Shown: positions 8,096-17,292 of the stretch, piece after piece
How the letters are laid out: the number at the start of each line of letters is the position of its first letter
How positions within the stretch are numbered: position 1 is the stretch's first letter
Assembly: GCA_038257535.1 (NCBI GenBank)
Contig: JBBSJE010000006.1
Coordinates: 3,605 to 67,604, forward strand
Direction of reading: 5' to 3'
Source: JAGTJU01 sp038257535
Lineage (GTDB): Bacteria; Myxococcota_A; Polyangia; Fen-1088
DNA: 64,000 nucleotides
Translations under genes and position numbers: made by a program
The notes under the pieces: generated by a model
What the model was told of the DNA's origin: nothing
Databases searched by the model: none
The model's input: the letters and a program-made list of their open reading frames with translations, nothing else

Positions 8096-9679
8096 TTAAG
8101 GCTTTATGGGCTTGCCATCAATGTCGCGCAGTTCCACATCGGCGATCTTCGACAGGGGCTCCTGGTTGCTGGCCTGATCGCCCACCACCACAATGGCCAG
8201 CTTTTGCGGCAAAAGGTACTTGCGGGCCATGTCGCGCACGTCCTTTGCGGTCACCGCCGCCACCTTCTTTTGGAACGACTCCAGTTCGTTGTTGGGCAGG
8301 TTGTAGAGAACCAGCGCAGCCATTTGGCCGGCCACTTGGCGCATGGTAGAGAAATAGGCGGGAAAAGCCCGCGTTAAGGCATCCTTGGCCTCTTGCAGCT
8401 CTCCCTGTGGCACGTCTTCGGTGCGAAGCTTTTCGATTTCGCTCAGCAACTCTTTGACGGAATCGGCGGTTTTGTCGGCCACGAATTCGCCTTTGATTTG
8501 CCAGGGGCCTGGCACCTGATGGGTGGAAAAGCGTGAATAAACGCCATAGGTCCAGCCTTTTTGCTCGCGCAGATTCAATGACAAGCGACGGAAGCTGCCG
8601 CCCAAGATTTCATTCATCACCCGCGCTTTGTAGTAGTCGGGGTGTTTGCGCGGCAGCGCCGGCAGCCCCATGCGAATCGACGATTGCGGCGCCTGCGCTT
8701 TGTTCACCAAGAAGATGCGCGATTTGGCCAATGGCTTCGCCGTAGGCACAGGGCGCGGTTTCTGCGCGCGGCCCTTCCAACCCTTAAGCAAGGGTTCGAT
8801 CAGTTTGCGCACGCCCGCTTCGTCCATATCGCCGGCCACAACCAAAACGGCGTTGTTGGGTTGAAAATTGGCCTTGTGAAAGGCTCTCAGCTCGGCCACC
8901 GACAAGGTGGGCAGCGTTTCTTCGGTGCCGTTCTGCGGCCATCCCAGCGGGTGCTTGGCGCCATACACCGCGCGGCCAAAGGCAATGTCGGCCAGAGCGG
9001 GAGGGGAATCTTTGCGGCGTTGGAACCCGGCCATGCGGTTTTCGCGAACGCGCGCGAGTTCGTCTTCCGCGAACGCTGGATTCAAGATCACGTCGGCCCA
9101 AACGGGCAGCGCGCGATCCATCACTTCGGTAAGGCCCGACACCGAAACGGTGCTGTGGTCCCAGTCGGCTCCGGTACCAAGCGAAGCGCCCAGCTGTTCA
9201 ATCTCGGCCGAAATTTGCAAAGCGCTTCTCTGCGCGGTGCCTTCGTCCAACATGTCGGCCGTCAAATCGGCAAGCCCTGCCTTGCCCGTGGGATCGGCCA
9301 ACGCGCCGGTGCGCACCACAAGCTGCACATACACCAAAGGCAAATCGCTGTCTTTAGCCAAGATCACCGGCAGGCCGTTGGCTAGCTTGAAGCGTATGAC
9401 CTTCGGTATGGTGAATTCGGGATCGGGCGCGGGGGCAGGGCGCTGTTGCCGAAACTCATCATCCGGCGTGATCCGTTCGCGCTGCGTTTCTCGCACCTTC
9501 GGCTTGGGTGCCGAAGCCAGGCCTTGCGACTGTGGATCCAAGTCCGGGGGCAAGGTGGCCACGCTGGCCCCCGGCCGCGCGGGATCTGATGGCGGCGTGG
9601 TGGCGCAAGCGCTGACGCTTGCAAGCAACGCAAGCTTTGTGAAAGTGTCAATGAGATGGGCGTTCATCATGGTGCGCAT
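8096..9679 (-). CDS. M16-family peptidase-like lipoprotein, catalytically inactive type
   Basis: A 527-residue M16 (pitrilysin/processing-peptidase) family protein. It has a signal region ending in a lipobox-like ASVSAC. The N-terminal M16 domain (about residues 85-270) has the usual LANGLPVILAKDSDLPLVYV start, but where active enzymes carry HXXEH this protein has ADLTADML, so the zinc site is absent. The C-terminal M16 domain includes LRMAL-like GWTYGVYSRF sequences typical of the half that binds substrate. The next gene upstream (8 bp away) is an M16 protein with an intact HXXEH, so the two likely form an active/inactive heterodimer as known for other M16B proteins. Confidence 0.85.
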   Translation of the reverse strand: MRTMMNAHLIDTFTKLALLASVSACATTPPSDPARPGASVATLPPDLDPQSQGLASAPKPKVRETQRERITPDDEFRQQRPAPAPDPEFTIPKVIRFKLANGLPVILAKDSDLPLVYVQLVVRTGALADPTGKAGLADLTADMLDEGTAQRSALQISAEIEQLGASLGTGADWDHSTVSVSGLTEVMDRALPVWADVILNPAFAEDELARVRENRMAGFQRRKDSPPALADIAFGRAVYGAKHPLGWPQNGTEETLPTLSVAELRAFHKANFQPNNAVLVVAGDMDEAGVRKLIEPLLKGWKGRAQKPRPVPTAKPLAKSRIFLVNKAQAPQSSIRMGLPALPRKHPDYYKARVMNEILGGSFRRLSLNLREQKGWTYGVYSRFSTHQVPGPWQIKGEFVADKTADSVKELLSEIEKLRTEDVPQGELQEAKDALTRAFPAYFSTMRQVAGQMAALVLYNLPNNELESFQKKVAAVTAKDVRDMARKYLLPQKLAIVVVGDQASNQEPLSKIADVELRDIDGKPIKP

Positions 9680-9687
9680 GGAAAATC

Positions 9688-11079
9688 CTAAGGCTTAACG
9701 CGGCCCATGATCGGGGCCTGATCGTTGGGGGTGACAGTGACCGTGAGGCGCCGATCCTTGCGCAAGACGTTGCGCGCATAGGCTTGCACCGAGGCGGCCG
9801 TGACGGCCTCGTAGCGAGCGAGATCTTTGGCCACGAAACCGGGGTCGCCCGTGAAGTACTTGTACTGAGCCAGCAAGCCGGCGCGACCCGCCACGTGTTC
9901 AAGGTTGCTGAAGAATTGGGTTTTGATCTTGTTCTTCACCCGTTCCAGCTCATCTGCGGAAATGGGCTCCTTGCGAAGCTTTTCAAGCTCTTCTTCCACC
10001 AGCGCAACCACGTCGCTCAAAGACTTGCCTGGCAAAGGTGTCACCTGCACCTCGAACAGGCCCGCGTTCAGCATTGACCACTGGTGGGCGCTCACCTGCT
10101 GCGCCACCTTCAGGTCATAAACCAAGCGCTTGTAAAGCCGCGAGGTTTTGCCATCGGCCAGCACCGCGGCCAAAACGTCCATCTCGGCATCACCGGGCTG
10201 ATACATGGCGGGGGAGTGAAAGGTTAAGAACGCAGAAGGCAGATTGACCTTCGCTTCCATGGCAATCGAGCGGGGCGCTTTGAGCTCTGCGGGCGGCACC
10301 GTCCGCCGCACGATGGGCGGCCCGGCGGGAATGGGGCCAAAGTACTTTTCCACCAACGTTTTGGCCTCGGCCGTCTCGAAGTTGCCCGCAATGACCAAGA
10401 TGGCGTTGTTGGGGGCGTAGTAGCGATTGAAAAATGCCTTTATGTCGGCCTCAGAGGCGCCTTGCAGATCGGCCATGCTGCCAATCACTTCGTGATGATA
10501 GGGATGGTTTGGGGGAAACAGATTTTCGAGTTGCACCTGCATCACCAGCCCCATGGGGCGGTTTTCCACGCTCTGGCGGCGCTCGTTTTTCACAACGTCG
10601 CGCTGGTTGTCGAGAGTTTCGCGAAAGCTTGATCGTTGCAGCAAAAAGCCCATGCGTGACGATTCGAGCCACAGCGACAGCTCAAGCCGACTGGAGGGCA
10701 GCGTTTGGTAGTAGTTGGTTCGATCAAAACTAGTGGTGCCGTTGACATTAGAGGCGCCGGCTTCCTGCAAATACTTAAAGTGCGCGTCTTCGGGTACGTG
10801 TTTTGTGCCCTGGAACATGATGTGCTCGAACAAATGCGCGAAACCGGTTTTGCCCGGCTCTTCGTCTTTGGAGCCCACCTTGTACCAAAGCTCTGTGTGC
10901 ACCGTGGTCACCGCGGGATCGCGGTGCAAAATAACCTCAAGACCGTTGTCGAGTACGTAACTCTCAAAGGGTATCTCGGGCACCTTGGCCTGGGCGAACA
11001 GAGGCGTCGCCAGCGGTCCTGCAAAGGCTGCAAAAGCTGCAAAAGCGGCAAAGCCAATCACACTGTGTCTACCTATCAT
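9688..11079 (-). CDS. M16-family zinc metallopeptidase, secreted
   Basis: A 463-residue peptidase with an N-terminal signal peptide (cleavage near LFAQA). The inverted zinc motif HLFEH is intact and is followed by the downstream Glu region (KNERRQSVENRP). The second M16 domain covers roughly residues 210-400. It should cleave short or unfolded peptides in the periplasm. Its start overlaps the end of the upstream ABC-transporter gene by 4 bp, and its partner subunit follows 8 bp later, so exporter and protease are one transcriptional unit. The natural substrate is unknown; a peptide exported by the adjacent transporter is one possibility. Confidence 0.9.
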   Translation of the reverse strand: MIGRHSVIGFAAFAAFAAFAGPLATPLFAQAKVPEIPFESYVLDNGLEVILHRDPAVTTVHTELWYKVGSKDEEPGKTGFAHLFEHIMFQGTKHVPEDAHFKYLQEAGASNVNGTTSFDRTNYYQTLPSSRLELSLWLESSRMGFLLQRSSFRETLDNQRDVVKNERRQSVENRPMGLVMQVQLENLFPPNHPYHHEVIGSMADLQGASEADIKAFFNRYYAPNNAILVIAGNFETAEAKTLVEKYFGPIPAGPPIVRRTVPPAELKAPRSIAMEAKVNLPSAFLTFHSPAMYQPGDAEMDVLAAVLADGKTSRLYKRLVYDLKVAQQVSAHQWSMLNAGLFEVQVTPLPGKSLSDVVALVEEELEKLRKEPISADELERVKNKIKTQFFSNLEHVAGRAGLLAQYKYFTGDPGFVAKDLARYEAVTAASVQAYARNVLRKDRRLTVTVTPNDQAPIMGRVKP

Positions 11080-12947
11080 GAGGGCAATCCTGACGTGGGG
11101 GCCGCGGCAAGTAAAGGGGCCTGGTTGGCGCGTGAACCTGAAGGGGACCCAGGGCCCAAGATCTGCAACTGATAGAAGCGGGAAAAAAGTCCCTGCACGG
11201 CAAGCAATTCTTGCAAGCCACCTTGCTCCACCACGCGCCCCGCTTCAAGCACCACGATGTGATCGGCGTTCAAGATGGTGGACAGCCGATGCGCGATCAC
11301 GATCGACGTTCGCCCCTGCATCAGTTGGGTGGTGCCCACCTCGATGAGGCGCTCAGACTCTGGGTCCACATTGGCGGTGGCTTCATCAAGCACCAAAACC
11401 TCAGGGGCTCGGCACAAGGCCCGCGCCAACGCCAGAAGTTGCCGCTCGCCTGCGGAAAAGTTCGCACCGCGCGCGGTGACGGGTGCCCGCAGCCCCTCAG
11501 GACGCCGAGCCACAACCGCGTGGGCGCCCGCCAAATCTACAGCGGCCTGCACTTTGTCGGCGGCAACGTCCCCCAAGCCGATCGCTTGTTCCAAGGTGCC
11601 CGAGAAAAGATACGGCTCTTGACCAATGGTTACGATGCGGCGCCGCACGGCTTGCGAGGGAATGTGTACCAGGGAAACACCATCAAGCAGGATCTGCCCC
11701 TGCGAGGGCGCGTATAAGCGTGCCAACAGTTTGATCAAGGTGGACTTGCCCGATCCACTGGGCCCTACAATCGCCACGGTTTGGCCGCGCTTCACTTTGA
11801 GATTGATGTTTGTGAGCACGGGCTGGCCAGGGCGATAGCCGAAGCTGAGGTTGCGAAATTCGATGACCGGCGCGTCCTTGGGCTCTGGGGCTGGGGGGGC
11901 TGTGGATACCGGCGCGTCGGGCGTGTGGGTGTCCAGCAATTCAAAGATTCGTTCGGCGGCTGCCATTGCCTGCTGAAGCACCGTGTATTTGGTGGACAGG
12001 TCACGTATGGGGGCAAAGAACTTCTGCAGGTATTCAACAAAGGCAACCAACACGCCAAAACTCAGCGTGCCGGCGAAGATGCGACCGCCGCCGTGCCAGA
12101 GCAAACCGGCCAGCGCAAACGATCCCACCGCTTCCACAATGGCGTATAGCGCTGCATCGGCAAAAATCGCGCGGGCGCTGGCTTGCCGGTAAGCGTGATT
12201 GAGTTCGTCAAAGCGTTGCGCCGCGAGCCGCTCTTGGGCAAACGCCTGCACAATGCGAATGCCAGAGAGGTGCTCCTGCAAAAAGCCGTTAAGCCGCGCC
12301 AACCGGGTGCGAATCTCACGAAACGCTTCGCGCACCAAACGGCGAAACGCCCACGCGATGCCCAGCAGCACCGGGGCGCTGGCCAACGAAAACAAGGCCA
12401 ACCTCGCATCAATGGCGAAGATGGTGATCAGGATCAAGGTTAGCTTGATCGAATCGCTGATCAAACTGACCAGACCAGATGCGAAAAGCTCGGTGAGCGA
12501 TTCGATGTCGCTGGTCATGCGGGTCATCAAACGACCCACGGGTGTGGTTTCAAAGAACGACTGGCACAAGCCCAGCACGTGCCTATAAAGCTGGTCGCGA
12601 AGGTCGGCCATGGCGCGCTGGCCAACCATTTGCATCAAGTAGGTTTGCAGGAACAAAAAGCCGTACTGTCCCACCAGCATCAAAAGGTAAAGCAGGCCCA
12701 ATTGGTCAAGGCCCTGCAGCTTGCCCACGGCGATGTGTTCGTCGATGGCTTTTTTCAACAGATACGGCTGCGCAAGCTCAAACGCGGCCGCCAGCGGCAG
12801 CACCAGCAGCGCCACCAGCATCAGCCCCTTGTAAGGCCAAACATAGGTCAAGATGCGCTTCAGCAGATGCCGATCCAGAGCCTTGCCCAGCACCGCTTCA
12901 TGCGCGCCGGCTTCCGCACCCCGTGAAGCGGCCGAGGTGGCTCTCAT
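11076..12947 (-). CDS. ABC exporter half-transporter (MdlB-like), second subunit
   Basis: A 623-residue fused membrane/ATPase protein. It has six predicted membrane helices in residues about 30-330 and a C-terminal nucleotide-binding domain with Walker A GPSGSGKST, signature FSAGERQ (degenerate relative to LSGGQ) and Walker B VLVLDEAT with the catalytic Glu present, plus an IAHRLST switch His. It overlaps the upstream half-transporter by 4 bp. The pairing of a degenerate signature here with a missing catalytic Glu in the partner is the hallmark of heterodimeric type IV exporters with one degenerate ATP site (MdlAB, TM287/288 type). The substrate is unknown (drug, lipid or peptide). Confidence 0.92.
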   Translation of the reverse strand: MRATSAASRGAEAGAHEAVLGKALDRHLLKRILTYVWPYKGLMLVALLVLPLAAAFELAQPYLLKKAIDEHIAVGKLQGLDQLGLLYLLMLVGQYGFLFLQTYLMQMVGQRAMADLRDQLYRHVLGLCQSFFETTPVGRLMTRMTSDIESLTELFASGLVSLISDSIKLTLILITIFAIDARLALFSLASAPVLLGIAWAFRRLVREAFREIRTRLARLNGFLQEHLSGIRIVQAFAQERLAAQRFDELNHAYRQASARAIFADAALYAIVEAVGSFALAGLLWHGGGRIFAGTLSFGVLVAFVEYLQKFFAPIRDLSTKYTVLQQAMAAAERIFELLDTHTPDAPVSTAPPAPEPKDAPVIEFRNLSFGYRPGQPVLTNINLKVKRGQTVAIVGPSGSGKSTLIKLLARLYAPSQGQILLDGVSLVHIPSQAVRRRIVTIGQEPYLFSGTLEQAIGLGDVAADKVQAAVDLAGAHAVVARRPEGLRAPVTARGANFSAGERQLLALARALCRAPEVLVLDEATANVDPESERLIEVGTTQLMQGRTSIVIAHRLSTILNADHIVVLEAGRVVEQGGLQELLAVQGLFSRFYQLQILGPGSPSGSRANQAPLLAAAPTSGLPS

Positions 12948-14776
12948 GGGCTTTCCTTTGGCGCGTTTTGTTGGCTTTGCTCTTGGTAAAGGGTGGCGTA
13001 GGTGCCGCCGGCTTGCAGCAGATCTTCGTGCTGCCCGCGTTCCACAATTTCGCCTTTGTCCAAAACCAAGATCTCATGCGCGTGGCGAACGGCGGCCACG
13101 CGGTGAGAGATGATCACGGCGGTTCGACGGCCCAAGTGGCTGCGCAGCTGGGCCAAGATGGTTTGCTCGGTTTCCGCGTCTACGGAAGACAGCGAATCAT
13201 CCAAAATCACCAGGGCCGTTTGTGCGTAAAGCGCCCTGGCCAAAGCCACGCGTTGCCGCTGCCCGCCCGATAAGGTGATGCCGCGCTCACCCACCAAAGT
13301 GGAAAGGCCATCGGGTAGCTCTAAAAGATCTCGCCCCAAACCGGCGTCTTGCGCGGCTTGCTCAATGTCCAACCATTCGTGCGCGTTGTGATGATCCGGG
13401 GAAGGGGGCTGGCCTAGCCCCGACCACCGTCGCCCGAAGGCGATGTTGTCGGCGATGGATGCCGAGAACAGAAACGGATCTTGAGGCGCATAGGCGATCT
13501 GCGCGCGCAGGCTGGCAAGCGGCATCTGCGTCACGTCTTGGTCGGCAAAGAACAGGCTTTCGGGTGGTACATCAACCAACCGCACCAAAGCGTCGGTAAG
13601 CGTGCTCTTGCCGCTGCCGGTGCGGCCTACGATCGCGGTGGTATGGCCTGCCGCCAAACGAAAATTCAAGGCTTTCAAGATGGGCACGCCACCAAGCGCA
13701 ATGTTGAGGTTGTGCGCACGCACGTCTACCGCGGCAGCGGCAACCTCAACGGCGGGCGCGTCTGCAGGGGCCGCTTCCGTCGGGGCGATGACAAACACCT
13801 CTTTGACCCGTTCCCATCCTGCGAGCCCTCGCTGCCAGAGTGACAACACCCATCCCAAGGCCAAGGTGGGCCAAGCCAGATACACAAAGTAGGCGTTGAA
13901 AGCCACAAGGCCACCCACCGTCATGCGCCCCGCAATGACCTCTCGGCCTCCCAGCCACAGCACAATCAAAGTGCCCAACCCGGCCGCCACGGCGAATTGC
14001 GGCCCCAGCAGACCGCGGGTGCGCACCAAAGCCAAAGACTTATCCAGGTAGCCCTGGCTTAGACCCGCAAACAGCTGGTGACGTTGCGTCTGCAGGGTGT
14101 ACGCGCGCAAAGTGGCGATGCCGTTGAGATCTTCTTGCAAATGGTTTGACAGCACGCCCATTTGCGCTTGCAAGGCGCGGCTCTGATGAAAAATGCGCCG
14201 ACTTGCAAATTGCGCCGATATCACCACCAAGGGCAGGGGGATAACCGCGAACAAAGTCAACCGCGCCGACAGCGTGGACATGAGATAAAGCCCTGTCAGG
14301 TACACGATGCTGGTGTTGGCGATGTTCAGCACGCCGGGGCCGAACAGCATGCGCACAGCCGATAGATCGTTGGTTAGGCGGGACATCAATTCGCCGGTGG
14401 GATGGCTGCGGTGGAAACTTTGCGGCAACGCCAACACATGGCGGAAAAGATCCCCCCGCAAACGGAATTCAACCTCGCGGCCGCCATTGAAAATGAGCAC
14501 GCGCGAGATGGTCCGAATGGCGGCTTGTGCGGCCGCCAAGCCCACAATGGCCAACGCGTAGCGGGCGATAAGACCTAGCGACGCGGCCGATGGAACCACC
14601 AGGGCGTCGATGGAGAGCTTGAGCAGCCAGGGAATCAGCAGCCCAAGCCCGTTCGTCATCGCCAGCGCAACAGCGCCGGCTGCGTAACGCGGCCACTCGG
14701 CCCGCGCATAGCGAAGCAAGGCGGGTGGGGCCCCTTGGGTGGATGGGCTCGAAAGTGAGACAGAGGGCAGGGGCAC
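12944..14776 (-). CDS. ABC exporter half-transporter (MdlA-like), first subunit
   Basis: A 610-residue half-transporter starting at GTG. The transmembrane domain covers residues about 30-320. The ATPase domain has Walker A GRTGSGKST, signature LSGGQ in full, and Walker B VILDDS, where Asp replaces the catalytic Glu. This is the non-catalytic-Glu partner of the next gene; together they would have one canonical and one degenerate ATP site. It is the first gene of a four-gene unit: exporter, exporter, active M16 protease, inactive M16 protein. The 236 bp upstream (14777-15012) contain no gene and no strong promoter that I could fix. Confidence 0.92.
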   Translation of the reverse strand: MPLPSVSLSSPSTQGAPPALLRYARAEWPRYAAGAVALAMTNGLGLLIPWLLKLSIDALVVPSAASLGLIARYALAIVGLAAAQAAIRTISRVLIFNGGREVEFRLRGDLFRHVLALPQSFHRSHPTGELMSRLTNDLSAVRMLFGPGVLNIANTSIVYLTGLYLMSTLSARLTLFAVIPLPLVVISAQFASRRIFHQSRALQAQMGVLSNHLQEDLNGIATLRAYTLQTQRHQLFAGLSQGYLDKSLALVRTRGLLGPQFAVAAGLGTLIVLWLGGREVIAGRMTVGGLVAFNAYFVYLAWPTLALGWVLSLWQRGLAGWERVKEVFVIAPTEAAPADAPAVEVAAAAVDVRAHNLNIALGGVPILKALNFRLAAGHTTAIVGRTGSGKSTLTDALVRLVDVPPESLFFADQDVTQMPLASLRAQIAYAPQDPFLFSASIADNIAFGRRWSGLGQPPSPDHHNAHEWLDIEQAAQDAGLGRDLLELPDGLSTLVGERGITLSGGQRQRVALARALYAQTALVILDDSLSSVDAETEQTILAQLRSHLGRRTAVIISHRVAAVRHAHEILVLDKGEIVERGQHEDLLQAGGTYATLYQEQSQQNAPKESP

Positions 14777-15012
14777 GCGTTAGGGGAGTTGCCACGAGAT
14801 GCCTGCGGTCGCAACGTGCGGGCGCTCCCGGTTCACAAGGCTGCGGGCCGGCAAGCGCCATCGCGGGCAAACCGGCACCGTGTCTTGTGTGTAATAGAAA
14901 AAGCAAACGAAAATCGCCGCACCGCGCTTAGGTGGTGAGGCGATCTGGTTCAGCGCACTTTTTGAACCACCCCACCACCGCATAAGTTGGCAAGGCGGTA
15001 TTTACGCCGTTT

Positions 15013-15423
15013 TTAGTTGCTTCGTATCGATATCGAGCGGGCGTACACGCCGCCGCCTGTCACGTCTGCTCCGACACGTTGCCATGGGGACTCCATGATG
15101 CGTTCGACCAATTTCAGATACATGTCGTAACTGATCTGCGCCCCAGCTGCATCGATGCCGGTGCCGTATTGGCGCTGCATTGTGAAGGTTCCCGCTGAGG
15201 TGCCGCCGCAATACGACGCTGACGTTAGGAAAACCGTGGCGGTATCTCCGCCGGTGACGACTTCGCATGGAAAACCTACAACCCACTGAGAGGCGCTAAG
15301 AGTCTTGGTTCCCACGCCGGAAGGGGCCGGGCTTAAGGTTTTTGTGCCAACCTGGGCAAGACCCATGGCTGAAACGGCGAAAACTGCTGCGATCGAGGAT
15401 GCGGCGACGACGAGTTTTTTCAT
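15013..15423 (-). CDS. Small secreted hypothetical protein with tandem VGTKTLS repeat
   Basis: A 136-residue protein with a strong signal peptide starting MKKLVVAASS and probably cleaved near residue 23. Directly after cleavage a seven-residue unit VGTKTLS occurs twice (about 25-31 and 37-43). Two cysteines (about 53 and 69) could form a disulfide. I placed the start at ATG 15423, preceded by AAGGAAAAACAA. An in-frame ATG at 15477 overlaps the stop of the upstream gene by 4 bp, so coupled initiation there is possible. No family recognised; the C-terminal segment is polar. Confidence 0.6.
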   Translation of the reverse strand: MKKLVVAASSIAAVFAVSAMGLAQVGTKTLSPAPSGVGTKTLSASQWVVGFPCEVVTGGDTATVFLTSASYCGGTSAGTFTMQRQYGTGIDAAGAQISYDMYLKLVERIMESPWQRVGADVTGGGVYARSISIRSN

Positions 15424-15473
15424 TTGTTTTTCCTTGTTTTTGACAGTGCGAATGGCGGTTATGGAAAGCTGCC

Positions 15474-15944
15474 TCACGGATCGCGTGCGGCAGCAAGAGT
15501 TCGAGAGTGCGCGATCATGTTTTCTCGAAAGGTGGAAACCTCTCGTCTAATGACATCTGCCCCCGCGCGACCGTGCACAGCCTCGATGGCCGCAATGCCG
15601 GAAGCCATCTCCAGCTGCGTGACGACCTGCTGCTCTTTCGCTTTCGCTTCGAGCCCGCCAAGAAAACGGGTCAGGTCATCCGCGGTCCGCACGTGGGCCC
15701 GAGCGAACCTCTTCGCCTCTTCAAGCGAAAAGCTGCCAAACTCTGCCGGCAAGCTCATTGAAGACGCCTCTTCTTGATGTTCCCTGAATAGGGGAAGGCT
15801 CCTCGCAGGTGCCATGGCATGACCTAAACGAGCGGTAGCTTCTGGGACTTTGGATGGTTCAATGCGGCTCGGCATGCCATTGATTGTCGCGACGATGATG
15901 ACCGTTCCGACAACCACAAGGGCTGCAAATAGTAGGCGTTTCAT
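15474..15944 (-). CDS. Hypothetical protein with N-terminal membrane anchor
   Basis: A 156-residue protein starting at ATG 15944. It has a single N-terminal hydrophobic segment (LLFAALVVVGTVIIVATI) serving as anchor or uncleaved signal. The remainder is hydrophilic and helical with many Ala, Glu and Arg residues (about residues 70-150). No motif recognised. Its stop overlaps an in-frame upstream ATG of the next gene, suggesting that the two small envelope proteins are one operon. An alternative start at 16016 would add 24 residues before the hydrophobic segment and is less likely. Confidence 0.55.
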   Translation of the reverse strand: MKRLLFAALVVVGTVIIVATINGMPSRIEPSKVPEATARLGHAMAPARSLPLFREHQEEASSMSLPAEFGSFSLEEAKRFARAHVRTADDLTRFLGGLEAKAKEQQVVTQLEMASGIAAIEAVHGRAGADVIRREVSTFRENMIAHSRTLAAARDP

Positions 15945-16434
15945 CTGTGCCCGAAGCCTTTCTGAGAATCCCCACCGTGTTTCGTGAAAGCAAAGCTCTG
16001 GATGCGCTTGCTCCAAGTAGACAGCGCGCGAAGGCTACGCATCAACGACAACTCTGTCAATTCAATAAGTCAATCGATGGTGTTTGGTCAAAGGCGCTCT
16101 GATGAGGGGGGGCTGGCCGCTGCAAGTTGACCGGCCACCGTGGGCAAACCCATGGCTCCTAAGCCTTGCCTTCACGGCTCATGTCTATTAACGACGACCG
16201 AACGCCATCGCTGGTGGTGATCCCTGCGAAGAGCCTTTGGCATTGCCTTGGTGCGTGCCAGACGGGCGGTTCGGCTGCCAGCGCGGGCACGCATGGCAAC
16301 GGCACTTGCCAAGCGAGAGGGACTCGCCGCTCTTTTGACCCCTTCATTCCGCTCGGTTACTGTATGGGCGCAGCTTCACTCCGAGTCCAACCGACAAGCT
16401 GGTGCGTGCGGCTGCAGAAAAAGGACTGTCGTAA
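15945..16434. other. 490-bp non-coding interval between divergent genes
   Basis: I see no convincing gene; the short frames here have no domain, signal or ribosome-binding support. It holds a weak inverted repeat TGGCCG/CGGCCA around 16121-16144 and a promoter candidate at 16335-16363 for the TPR gene. It presumably also carries the promoter of the leftward pair that starts at 15944. Confidence 0.5.
16335..16363 (+). promoter_or_regulatory. Candidate sigma-70 promoter for the TPR gene
   Basis: TTGACC (16335-16340), a 17-bp spacer and TACTGT (16358-16363), about 70 bp before the ATG at 16435. The -35 is a good match, the -10 is poor. Confidence 0.35.
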
Positions 16435-17271
16435 ATGAAAACCTTAGGGGTCTTAATCTGCGCGGCGCTCGTGATTGTAGGAGTGCTTTCACAGGAGGCG
16501 CGGGCACAAACGCCTCAACAGAAGCGAGCGGCTAAGCAACATTTCGAGCAAGCGCGCCGGCTTTACGATGTGGGTCGATATCCCGAAGCGATTGAGGAAT
16601 ACCAAAAGGCCTACTTGAACGTGGAAGACCCGGTTTTCCTTTTCAACATCGCCCAATCGTATCGTTTGAACGAGCAGCCGGAAGAAGCCATTCGTTTTTA
16701 CAAGAACTACATTCGGCGGTCACCTGACGCCGTAAATCGAAGCGAGGTGGAGAAGCGAATTGCAGACCTGCAAAAGGAGGTGGATGACAAAAGCCGCCCC
16801 GTGCAGCCCATCATACAACCTACAACCCCGACCCAACCGCCTGAGACCACGACTGTCTCGCCCAACGCGCCGCTCCCCACTGAGCCCCCTGCCATTGTAG
16901 ATACGGGTGTTCCTGCACCTGCGGCGACGGATGGCGCAAACACCTGGCGCACCACGGGCTTTGTTTTGGCTGGTGTGGGCGGCGTTTTGCTTGTAACGGC
17001 TGTCATCACCGGCGCCTTGGCAAACAAGGCGGCCACGGATCTCGAAAAGGCAACCGTCTTTGACCCGGCCATCGAAAAACGCGGACGCGCATTCAACGGC
17101 GTGGCCATTGTGTCGGGCTTTTTGGGCGTCGTGGCGGGTCTGGCCGGCGGATACCTGCTGATGACCACGAGCGGCGAAACCACAGCCGACGTGGCCACTT
17201 CTCCTCGCTTGGCCGTAAGCCCGGTGGTTGGCCGTGAGTACACCGGGGCGCAAGCCTCACTACGTTTTTAG
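16435..17271 (+). CDS. Secreted TPR-repeat protein with C-terminal membrane segments
   Basis: A 278-residue protein. The signal peptide ends near EARAQ (residue 25). Two or so TPR units follow in residues 30-115 (ARRLYDVGRYPEAIEEY, then NIAQSYRLNEQPEEAIRFY). A Pro/Thr-rich linker covers about 120-165. Two hydrophobic stretches (about 175-200 and 220-243) suggest a C-terminal membrane hairpin. This architecture is common among myxobacterial envelope proteins of unknown function. AAAGGA upstream of the ATG is a reasonable ribosome-binding site. The Cys-rich lipoprotein gene follows 21 bp later, so they are likely co-transcribed. Confidence 0.75.
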   Translation: MKTLGVLICAALVIVGVLSQEARAQTPQQKRAAKQHFEQARRLYDVGRYPEAIEEYQKAYLNVEDPVFLFNIAQSYRLNEQPEEAIRFYKNYIRRSPDAVNRSEVEKRIADLQKEVDDKSRPVQPIIQPTTPTQPPETTTVSPNAPLPTEPPAIVDTGVPAPAATDGANTWRTTGFVLAGVGGVLLVTAVITGALANKAATDLEKATVFDPAIEKRGRAFNGVAIVSGFLGVVAGLAGGYLLMTTSGETTADVATSPRLAVSPVVGREYTGAQASLRF

Positions 17272-17292
17272 CTTAGCGTTTAAGGAGCTTCG

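Noticed and set aside
8642..9698. Long plus-strand frames opposite the inactive M16 gene
   Set aside because: They are antisense shadows of a well-supported gene, with compositional bias and no domain.
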